A stretch of DNA of 64,000 nucleotides from Andrena cerasifolii (Eukaryota > Arthropoda > Insecta > Hymenoptera > Andrenidae). The notes under the pieces were generated by a model, which was given only the letters and a program-made list of their open reading frames with translations, was not told the DNA's origin and did not search any database. How positions within the stretch are numbered: the stretch's first letter is position 1; each line of letters begins with the position of its first letter. The stretch is from the NCBI RefSeq assembly GCF_050908995.1, contig NC_135124.1, positions 4,650,001 to 4,714,000 of the forward strand, given 5' to 3'. The position numbers were made by a program, and so were the translations under genes. Below, piece by piece: positions 47,800-57,800 of this stretch.

Positions 47800-48512
47800 T
47801 TAAGGGGTTAGGTGCCGCTAGTCAGGCGGCCGAAAAGAGGCGAATGTTTGTGAATTTTTTTTGAACAAGCGGAAGCATATATTTTTACCAAAGTTTTTGC
47901 GTTTCAAAGAGCGACATTTAAAGAACATTTGGTAATTTTTTCGTGGAAAAATATTTACGTTTATAATAAAATAACAAGCGACATCCAAGAAGCGTTTTTA
48001 AAAATTTGCTTTTGTGGTGAGCATTGCCATTCAGAACCAGATTATCTAAAATCAAAAAACAAAAACGATTTCGTTAGTATATTAATGTATCCTCAGGTTG
48101 ACGGCGAGAATTTTCCGAAATATTAATTTAAAACAAAATGGCGGCTATTTGAAGTGATTTTGCAGGAAAAAATCAGGATTTCAACTTTAAATAGCCGCCA
48201 TTTTGTTTTAAATTAATATTTCGGAAAATTCTCTCCGTCAACCTGAGGATACACTAATATACTAACGAAATCATTTTTGTTTTTTGATTTTAGATAATCT
48301 GGTTCCGAATGGCAGTGCTCACCGCAAAAGTAAATTTTTAAAAATGCTTCTTGGATGTCGCTTGTTATTTTATTAGAAACGTAAATATTTTTCCGCGAAA
48401 AAATTACCAAATGTTCTTTAAATGTTGCTGTTTGAAACGCAAAAACTTTTGTAAAAATATAAGCTTCCGCTTGTTCAAAAAAAATTCACAAATATTTGCC
48501 TCTTTTCGGTCG
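47800..48512. mobile_element. Near-perfect inverted dimer (fold-back) related to 27962-28361
   Basis: Left arm about 47817-48156, right arm about 48183-48512, with a ~27 base spacer; the arms differ at only a few positions over ~330 bases. Each arm corresponds to the MITE monomer at 27962-28361 without that monomer's inner terminus. TTAA at 47800 precedes the left end; the right flank shows no TTAA, so the right boundary may be eroded. Each arm carries a 65-codon open frame (47929-48126 plus, 48213-48410 minus) that is nearly identical between arms. Confidence 0.88.
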
Positions 48513-48690
48513 ACGAACCCACATTTTTTTGTGTGCAGTTAGTAGCAATAGAGTAGAGTGAGGTTTCACACCATTCGAGTTTTATTGTTTGAGCTGTGGC
48601 AGTTGCCAATGATGATTGACAGTCAATTGTCAATCAAGGTATAGTGACCAGTGTCGAATTGTGTAGCTGTGCTTCATTTTGTTATCGTAC
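48513..48690. other. Short unassigned spacer
   Basis: Contains TTGACAGTCAATTGTCAA, a short palindrome near 48617-48634; nothing else. Confidence 0.4.
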
Positions 48691-48695
48691 AATGC

Positions 48696-49117
48696 GATGG
48701 CAGAAACCCACTAACACACATTGAAAAAAATTATTTTTCCTATTTTAAACCCACTAACACACATTGAAAAAAAAATTATTTTTCCTATTTTAAACCCATT
48801 AACACGCATTGAAAAATAAATATTTTTCCTATTATAAAATATTTAAAAATATTTTTTTTCAATGTTTGAAAAAAATATTTTTCCTATTTTAAACCCACTA
48901 ACCCACATTGAAAAAAAATGTTTTTCCTATTATAAACACACAATGAAAAAAATTATTTTTCCTATTATAAACAAATGTTTTTCCTATTATAAAAAAATAA
49001 TTTGTTTTCAATGTATGTTTATAATAGGAAAAATAATTTTTTTCTCAATGCGTGTTAGTGGGTTTAAAATAGGAAAAATAATTTGTTTTCAATGTATGTT
49101 AATGGGTTTCTGCCATC
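48696..49117. mobile_element. Element made of mirrored tandem repeats
   Basis: Ends GATGGCAGAAACCCACTAAC and GTTAATGGGTTTCTGCCATC pair, and AATGC stands directly on both sides (48691-48695, 49118-49122), a plausible 5 bp duplication. The inside is a tandem array of a ~45 bp unit (ACACATTGAAAAAAATTATT, TTTCCTATTTTAAACCCACT) in one orientation for the left two thirds, then in the opposite orientation to the right end. Noncoding and AT-rich. Confidence 0.82.
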
Positions 49118-49122
49118 AATGC

Positions 49123-50421
49123 CCTACATGCTCCTATAAATATTTTGTATTTACCTGTTGAGGTAGGTACTCGTAAAAGAATGTAATTTAATATTGCGCA
49201 GACATAGTCGAGTTAAATGTTCTTTACAGTTACACGATTGCAAATAGTCAACGGTATAAAAAAAATAATTACATAGGTACTTAAGATATCAACTTGCAGC
49301 TGAAACTACTACTATCGACCTCCGAATTTCGTTATGTACCTCCACCTTGACAATTATTTTCTACATTCTATATCATTCGATAATTAAATCAAAAGAACTC
49401 AAACGTGTCAACGAAAATCCTTCGCCAGAATTAAGTACTGTTATTAGTCACAAAACTGTTCCACAAATCACCCACTGCACCGAAGCTAACGCAACGGATT
49501 ACAAAATAACGGCAGCATGCTGTAAGCACCCATACCGAATTTTCATGCCGAACGCGAGAGACATCAGAAGGCATATGCCAACTATCTGCTCGAAAGCGAC
49601 TCTAGTCACGAAAGCCTCCACTTCCCGCGCCCCCACAGCGAAGCTAGACGGAACTGCGAACTTCCCGTAGACTTAAAAGGTGCTGGAAACATAGCAGGTG
49701 GAAGGGACGCCCACGCGTGTACTTGTCCGGCACTATTTTGACGTTAAACGAGATGGATATGGTGGCTGCGTGGCAATCCACCCCCATCCAGCACCTCGTG
49801 CGGATAGTGGTTTATATTGCGGTGAGAGTATAAAGGAGGGGATGATAGACAACCGCATGCAATTGATGGGGTGCAAACGGGGTCGACCGCGCCTGACGGC
49901 CTTTCCTAACAGCCATATTACGCGGGTGTTATATTTATTTAATACGTGGTTGGGCCGAGAGGGTTCCGTGAGCGCGAGTGCTGCACGAGTTATTATTTCT
50001 GCTGGTGGCTTAGGGTGCCCTCTTCCCCTGGCCGATACGGTCCCATTGTAGCCTGACAAAGTGGGCCGTTTTGACGCCCGTTAGGGGGTGAACACGATAC
50101 TTCTCACAGTCAGTCGGACGAGAAGCGATACATGGGGGGAAAGGATGATTTGTTCAGATTAGTGCAAACTGGCGGGAGAGCAAGACGAGCATTTGTGGAA
50201 ACGTGGGACGATATCAATTGGGCACTCAATTCCCCGATCGTCACGCACCGACCACCATCAATTTGACGCTCGTTAGATGGGGAACTAAACATTGTGATAT
50301 TACCAAGGGCAAGGTGGCCCTCCGACGGGATACATTTTCATACGATGCGATTTCAGCTCTCAACGGTTCCACGTGTTCCTATTTTAAAGATTTAAATGAC
50401 CAATTCGTTCCGTACTATTAT
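49123..50421. other. Unassigned interval
   Basis: No gene recognised. The string ACGATACTTCTCACAGTC near 50095 recurs near 51329, a short direct repeat of unknown meaning. Confidence 0.4.
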
Positions 50422-50830
50422 CTAACAAAGAAAGATTTCCAACACGGGAATTAAAAAAATTATGAAACTTCGGATACGTATTATGTAATTTTTTGCTACC
50501 CAAATTCACTCTCAGAGGGTGAAATTGACCACTGAAAATCCGGCTATTTTCCGATTTTGCGTTACAACAGGCGATCTGTAAAAACTCTAACTCACCAAAT
50601 GATAGTCCTAGTTAAAAGAAGTTTGTCTGAAAACTTTTCTTATCTCTTTCAGTTCTCAAGTTATACCACAAAACAGGAAAACAGCCGGACCCTCAGGGTT
50701 CAATTTCCCTCGCTCAGAGTGAATTTTGCGCAGCGAACAAAATTGCGCAATACACACCGATACATCTTCTACACATCCCCAAAGTTTCATAATATTTAAA
50801 ATGTCTGAGTTAGGGATCTTCCCTTCCAAG
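50422..50830. mobile_element. Fold-back family R, copy 2
   Basis: The left end CTAACAAAGAAAGATTTCC is diverged; the right end GATCTTCCCTTCCAAG fits the family. The interior keeps AATTAAAAAAATTATGAAAC, CTGAAAATCCGGCTATTTTC and mirrored partners. More mutated than copies 1 and 4, so probably older. Confidence 0.75.
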
Positions 50831-52829
50831 ATAATACAGACTTAACTACTCCAAACAGACTACTACTTTCGCGCACTATCTTAGCCCCGTGTGTACGCGC
50901 ACTCAATGACTGACGCTTCAATCTATTTCGAAAAAAAAGCAAAAAGAAATCTCAGTTATAGTTTGACGCTTTACACACTCCGCAATAAAGCTACGAATTT
51001 ATTTCGAAAATTGGACGCACTTAAAAAAAAACTACAACCCCCTTTGAAACCACGTGGTTGAAATAATTTTTCACCCGGCAAAAGAGGTCCCCGACGAATC
51101 TGTGAGTTTCTCATGTTCGGAGAAAATACTAACGACCGGTCGGGCTCTATGCTAATCGGGATTGGCAGAGCAGAGCTGGCGCAAACGGAACAAGCTCGTA
51201 ACTGCAGTAGGTTACACTTAACGGCCGTTACAGCACGCCGGAGAAAACTACCGTTCTGTCCGACCACCCACGAAGGTAGACGTTACGGATAGATGCTGAT
51301 TGATTCGGTAGGGTGAATACGATACTTCTCACAGTCGACGAGGATCGTCGGATTAGGCTAATGCACCCTTCCCACCGTGCTCGACCAACACTCTCGTGGC
51401 CTCTCATTCTATTACGGCCTGACGAACCTACATCGAGGCTAAGTAAGAGTCCATCGACTCTTGGACAAAGCCCCCCCAGCCGTATTACCAGCCTGCTAAT
51501 CCAGCTACAGTTTTAATACCCTCGTCATAGGACGCTCGAATATCTTCTCTCCCCGCGGTCCTCCGACAGCTCCGTGACAACGCGAGCGCTCGTTATTACG
51601 CGCGCAGCGTAGGTAAACGTTTAGACGCGGAATTTCGAGCGACTGGGGTTGCGCAACACGGATAAGATAGCGAGTGTGACCTGTATACAGCGTTCCGTTC
51701 ATCTCCAATGCGGCTGGCCCCCCCCCCCCCCGAAAGGCAAACTCCAAGTGACCTGCTACGTTGATCGGCGATTAAGCGAATCTGTTGACCGACAAACTCC
51801 GGGGTTGAATCGACGTACGTTCGGTGGAGAGTGTTTCGTCACTCGCCGAGAGTGAAAGAGATGCTTACCCGACGGCGATTCCCCGCGTCGCAGCGGACGA
51901 TGCTATAAGAAGACTGCCGAGAACTTACCTGAAACAGAGGAAAAAGAAGGACACGGGTTAACGGCGAGAAACGTCGGAATTCCGGGGAAACAATGGGGGT
52001 GTACAATGGAAACGGACACGACCGGCTCTCGCTGGAAGGGAACAACGGCCCTCGGTGCCTTTTGCTAGTTTCGTTAGCTCCGGGGAGGCTGCCGCGCGGC
52101 GTCAGGTGAGGCTGGGGGCCAAGAAACTGTGCGAGGCACATCATATTTTATCGCCGTCATTACCGGCCCCCACCCACCCCTTTTCAAGCTGAATGGGGCG
52201 TCCCTTTGAGATGCAGGGCATAACGTGACGAGGCGCAGGGACTCATTACACGACATAATAAAATGCGCCAAAAAGCCAGTTAGTCGACGGCAGTCGATAA
52301 AAGCCACTGGCGTAGGCAGAGAGGATCGAGCGCGCGACGCTGCGCCACGGGCGGAGCGAGCCAGCGCGGAGCTTTTTACGGGAACGACTCTAGCGTGCAA
52401 TTCGTTTATTCACGTTTGAAAAATTATGCAAACAGAATTTTAAAATAATGCACTGCCGCGCTTTACGCGCGCCGATGGCAATGACGGTACGAGATTAATT
52501 AATTATCCGCGATGCAGATTTAAATGGCGCAACGTTTCGCCTGCGAAATGGCGGCCGCCGGTCTTTTTGAGCGCGAAAAATCATTTTTTCCTGCCAATTG
52601 CCCCGAATCATTACCTAGCTGCGAGCGAGCGGCCGATTGAGGCTGCCGCACAGTGGTCCGCCTTATTGATGACCTAGCGGGACGAAAGTCCGAAATCATG
52701 ACCCATCTAATATGAATGAATCCTTGTCGTACCACCAGCTACTCAGTCGGAGATGTCGGAATGATATCGTATGCAAATTTGTATTTTATAAAAATGACGA
52801 TCGTCCAAACGTACATTCCATCAAACAAG
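50831..52829. other. Unassigned interval, partly GC-rich
   Basis: No recognised gene. GC-rich from about 51300 to 52700 with a 14-base C tract. The block around 52430-52620 mixes TTAATTAATTA words with GC-rich DNA and could be regulatory, but that is only a compositional impression. Confidence 0.4.
51718..51731 (+). repeat. Poly-C tract (14 C)
   Basis: Fourteen consecutive C in otherwise mixed sequence. Confidence 0.8.
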
Positions 52830-53759
52830 TTAAGGTAAATGTCCTAATATCTGGACACGTCCCAGTACCTGGACAGTAGTGTAAATAATACTGATTATTA
52901 CGTTTAATATTCGCTTTATCCATGAAATAACTATTTTATTCAATTATTCAAATATTTAATAAAATATATTCATGTACATATTTTTTTTAGTAAACTTGTA
53001 ACACTCGTAATAAAAATAAATTTTCTTGAACTCTCCAGTTTACACCATTTTAGTATTGTTCTTGTCTGATTTGCTAAACAGTCTCTACTTTTTCTTAAGC
53101 GCATATAATTAATAATGTTTAGTATATCGGTGCGACTAATACATTTTTAGAAAACTGGTATCTTGTAGTATTATTTTTTGATTGGAAGATTAAAATTAAA
53201 GGTCTTATTAGTTTTTTATTCGCGTGTCTATCTACTGGTACATTGTTGACACAATATTAAAATCGTTATTTAACACCTTAGCAATTATTACTTTGTATTC
53301 TTATTATCTTGTTTTAATGATAATATTCAATTCAATATTCATGTGTAAAATTCGGGTGTTACACACGAATACACATAATCTTAAAATTAATCATTCAATA
53401 ATATATTGTTTTTACTCAAGTTTGTTTACTGATTTGAATAAATTACTTATACAGAAAAAAAATATGCCAATAGGAAAAACTATTGTTGGTTTTTTTATTT
53501 AATTTCCCTAGAAAACATCCAAATTGCTGATGTTTCATCATGTGTCCAGGAATTGGGCCATTGTAAGGACTATGAATTTTCAATATTTTACAAAATTATT
53601 CAATTCAATAATATGTTGGTTTTTTTAATGATAAAGTACACGCAGTGCCCCACGTAATTGCAAAATCGTTTTTATATAAATCGACTTGTATAACTGCAAA
53701 ATTCTCAATCGCGTTTCCCCCGTACCTTAAATGTCCAGGTATTGGGACATTTACCTTAA
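52830..53759. mobile_element. TTAA-flanked AT-rich element, 930 bp
   Basis: TTAAGGTAAATGTCC at 52830 is mirrored by GGACATTTACCTTAA ending at 53759. Subterminal words of the type TCCAGGTATTGGGACA / TGTCC-AGTACCTGG recur inside both ends and at 53540-53565. No transposase: the 92-codon frame at 53224-53502 is AT-driven. It could be a non-autonomous derivative of a piggyBac- or Kolobok-like element. Confidence 0.85.
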
Positions 53760-54129
53760 TGATAAATCATCAGATATTCAATAAATTAGCAAAACAAGAT
53801 TAAAAAATAAGAGCGAATTCAACTGAATTTGCGATAAAAATACACCATTGCCATTTCCGACTGGTTTTCGTCACAGGAAAAAGCCTTATTAATATCTTGG
53901 AAATGGATTAACTTTTGGCTAAGATTGTCACTGAAGTTCATCCTTAATTTGTGCAGAATTAAAATATGATCATAAAAATGGTGAATTTTTTTCAAAAGTT
54001 TTCGTTGGAAAAGCTCTAGATATCCGGGAACCTCGTGGAACCTAGAAATTTTTGCGGGCTTTTGTTCTATTTGCTTTATAGAATACATATTGACAAGTTA
54101 CAGCTGCAAATATTTGCAACTCTGCATTA
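53760..54129. other. Unassigned spacer
   Basis: AT-rich; nothing recognised. Confidence 0.4.
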
Positions 54130-54326
54130 TTAAACTGTTTGTTTATTCGCGAGTCATAACACAAAATCGGAAAATAGTCGGATTTTCAGGGGTCAATTCT
54201 ACCCCCTTAGACTGAATTTTTGGGCAGTGAAAAAAAATGCGTAATACATACCGATATATCCTCTACATATCCCCAAAGTTTCATAATTTTAGGAATTTTC
54301 GTGTTGGGTATCTTCCCTTGTGAAGG
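54130..54326. mobile_element. Fold-back family R, copy 3 (right half only)
   Basis: Begins in the family's central TTCGCGAGTCATAACACAAA and runs to the right end ATCTTCCCTTGTGAAG. The left half is missing. Confidence 0.75.
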
Positions 54327-54465
54327 GTGAACGTTTTAAGGGTGGTAAAACAATGTGGATGGTGTTTTCCAAACATTTTCATCTAATTGATGATTTATGG
54401 TCGAACCGCGACTTTTGTCCAGCTAGCTTCTTAATAGACGGACCACTGTGCGCCGTTCGACTGGA

Positions 54466-54897
54466 CTAAGAAGGGAAGATCCCGAACCCGAAAATTAAAA
54501 AAATTCTGAAACTTTGTGAATACGTAGGGAATTTCCTCCTGATTACAACGGAATTTTTGTTTGCTGCCTAAATTCACTCTAAGGTAGTGTAAATTAACCC
54601 CTGAAAATCCGGTTATTTTCCGATTTTGTGTTATAACTCGTGAACTGTAAAATAATTTCTTTACCAAATGCTAGATCTAATTAAAACAAGTGACTTTTGT
54701 CTTGAAACTTTTTTTCTATCTCTTACAGTTCCCGAGTTATAACACAAAATAGCTGAATTTTCAGGGGTTAATTTCACCCCTTCGAGTGAATTTAGGCGGC
54801 AAACAAAAATCGCGTTGTAACCACGAAGAAATCATCTACATATTCACAAAGTTGCAGAATTTTTTGAAATATCTGGCTCGGGATCCTCCCTTGTAAG
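54466..54897. mobile_element. Fold-back family R, copy 4 (most complete)
   Basis: CTAAGAAGGGAAGATCCCGA at 54466 is mirrored by CTCGGGATCCTCCCTTGTAAG ending at 54897. Paired arms, including CCCCTGAAAATCCGG and its mirror, span most of the 432 bp. This copy defines the family best. Confidence 0.86.
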
Positions 54898-57800
54898 AAC
54901 AGTCGGGATTTACGAGAATCTCGAATAGGTAAAAACGAGAGCGCGCTGATGTTTAAACAGAATAAAATTGTCGTTACAAAGGGGACCTCCTCTCACATTC
55001 GTGGTCAGTGTCCGTGGGTCAGGATCCGAATTAACGGTAATAACGAGGGCAGAAGCGAGCGCCTTAAAAAGCATCGGAGGCGCGCGCGCGACGGCAATCA
55101 AATTGGCCACGCTCGAGCGGAGAAATGCTGCAGACTACGAGATAACTGGCGTCGTGCGGTAACGCCGAACGGTGTACTTTAACGATAAAGGGTAGAACTC
55201 CTTATCGGCAGCTACGAGTTTCTCCCGGATAAAGTGTTTGGCGACAAAAGGAGAGGGAGGATCGGACGGTAGGTGGTAGGAGGGGGGGAAGAGGTGCCAG
55301 AATCGAGGTAGGTCGACGTCAGCGTATATTGTTCATAAATTAAGTATATAAAACCGTCGTGGCGTCGGTTCCTTTGATGCCAGATAGGCGGCAAATGCGT
55401 TTCCTCTATTTACAAGGCAAGGCTTGTCAGCCCGTGAAAATAGACCGAGAGAAGGAGGCGTGCGTGCGCTCTGGCGCGTTCGCGATAAGGCGCGCTGATT
55501 AGGCATTAAGAATTAACAGGGCTGCGCGCCATAGATTTTGTTCCGTCGGTGCCTGGGTGCACCGAGAGCACTCCGGCTGCAGGCGCATACCGCGTCGCCC
55601 GGCATTACCTAGCTGCAAGATTTATGTGCCTCGCATATGTAATATTCGCGACTTCGCGTGGCTCTTTCTCGCCGATACACGTCGTTGCCTGGAGGCGTGT
55701 CTCGTGTTATCGCTGCGTCAATCCTTTCCTTCAGCGACGAGGCTAATGCCGAAATATACCCCTCCGACTGAAGCTCGGGGTTCCTTGGCTACGATTCAGT
55801 TGTTCCTGCTCGTTATGGGAGACACGATTAGCCTCGTGTACCTAAGCGAGCCTCCCGGACGATCTCAGTCCTATCAACCGTGGCGAATCCTCCGCGTGTC
55901 GCGAAGTACCAACGCGTGTCTGTATAATATATTGAGAAAGTAGCAATTTGCTGGCCCGCCGCCAATTATCGACGAGACCGCGGCGGCCACGTGGAATCCT
56001 GGTCGTTAGGGTAGTTAACGAGTTCACCGGCACGTGACACGAACGGCCTCGCCGCGCTCGAGATCTCCCGATGCACGAGACCTTAACGCGCCCGCCAGCG
56101 CCCTCTGTGGCGCCGCGGTTGAGAGCCACTGAACGGCACGTCCGGTGGGGACTGTGGCTCGACGAAGCAGGGACGAAGGAGACGTTCGCGGAGGCGAAGA
56201 GAGGGATCGAACGGCGGGAAAAGGGCGGCAAGGGAGAGGGGCGAAGGGAGGGCAACGCGGGAGAAAGAGCGCAGGGCCGTGTTCGAATTCTTGCGAGCCC
56301 TCCCCTCTCCCTGTTTCTTCCTCGGAGCCTCTGCTTCGTCCGTTCGCTAGCGGTGCAACGATCTAACGAGCAACGGTTAAATACGTTCTGGATTTAGATA
56401 CAGAGGTTCGTTTTATCGTGAATTTTTTACGACACATGGTGTATGTAAATATCCTAAATTACTACTCTGAGAGTGAATTATCTTTTTCTCTCAATTCCTC
56501 TGTTGTCTCCACACCCAGGAGGAATGCGCGCGCCCCCTTTTCTATGCTGCAGAGCAATTCTACATGGTCTCCAAATTCTGATATATGTATTCCTGAAAAA
56601 TAGTTTCTTCACAACAGAATTTCCATGTATCAGTCCATTAATACTGTACACATAACACTTGTCAACTGTAGGCCAGAGTAAGGGACGTTTTTTTTCCACT
56701 GGTCGCGTAAAATTGAAAGATGCCATCGAGTCCAAGGAACCTCGATGCTTTCATGCTTAACGACAACGATCATCGTCAGTGGCGGTCTGTTGAACGTTCG
56801 ACTTGGAGTGAGAGGTCGTCGAATTCAGAGAGGAAGGATGATTATGCACTTGCATTTGAAAACAAGGAATTACTTTCTTCGCACTGGTCATAATTGGCCC
56901 AATCATCCGAAGGCAAGGAGATTAAGAACGGGGCAATTGGTACGAGGCCAACGACATTGGGTCGTAGGTGTGTAAGGAGTAGATGGGACAACTCATGAAC
57001 CAATTCTTTGCGTCCAAGTTTTTACATAAGGTGGCGCTACGAGACAAAACTGGTGACAACCGATACGTTAATGTATAAAGCACGAGCAAACCGATCTGGC
57101 CTCCTTGCGGGGCAAACACTTGGAAGAGAACACCTCGAATCGAAATACCAGTTCCCAGAGCCCCGTGGTTATCAAGATCCGAAAAAAATCTCGAAGCAAA
57201 GAGAGCTTATCAAGCTCTCACTATTTCCAAGCCGAGAAGGCGTAGAGTGGAGCTACTTGAGGGCGTGCAGAAAGGAGGATGGCGAGAAGCACGCTGCCGC
57301 CGCCTGGAGCGACGAACGAGTATGCAAGAAAGAGGACAAAGAGAGCGCAGCGAGGAGGGAGAAGAGAGTAGTTGTAGAAAAGGCTGATAGATCATGTCGT
57401 GAGGGCTGGCGGAGGGCGTCCAGCAACTGCGTCGGTAACGAGGAACGGCAGCGACGTCGGCAGCAGCAGAGGCGACACCCACTACGTGTGCATACATTTG
57501 TGCACGCCTGCGTCCGTGTTCCTCTCGTATTCTCCTTTTCCTCCCTCTTTCCGTTCTCTCCTGCATCGAGAGCATCTTCCGCGGGGTCTAGCCATATTTC
57601 TTCGCGCGTTACCATTTATCTCGTTTCGTCCCCGCGACGTAGTTCATCCGCAAAATCTATCTTCCTCTGCATTTTCGTATTGGCCCTCTTCTCCAGTCAT
57701 TCGTTCGCTCGTTTCCTTTCCCCTCGGAAGCCTCTCTCTTCTCTCTATGCCCCGCGCCGTCTCACTACATATATCGCGCGCGAGAGACCGGCGGATACTC

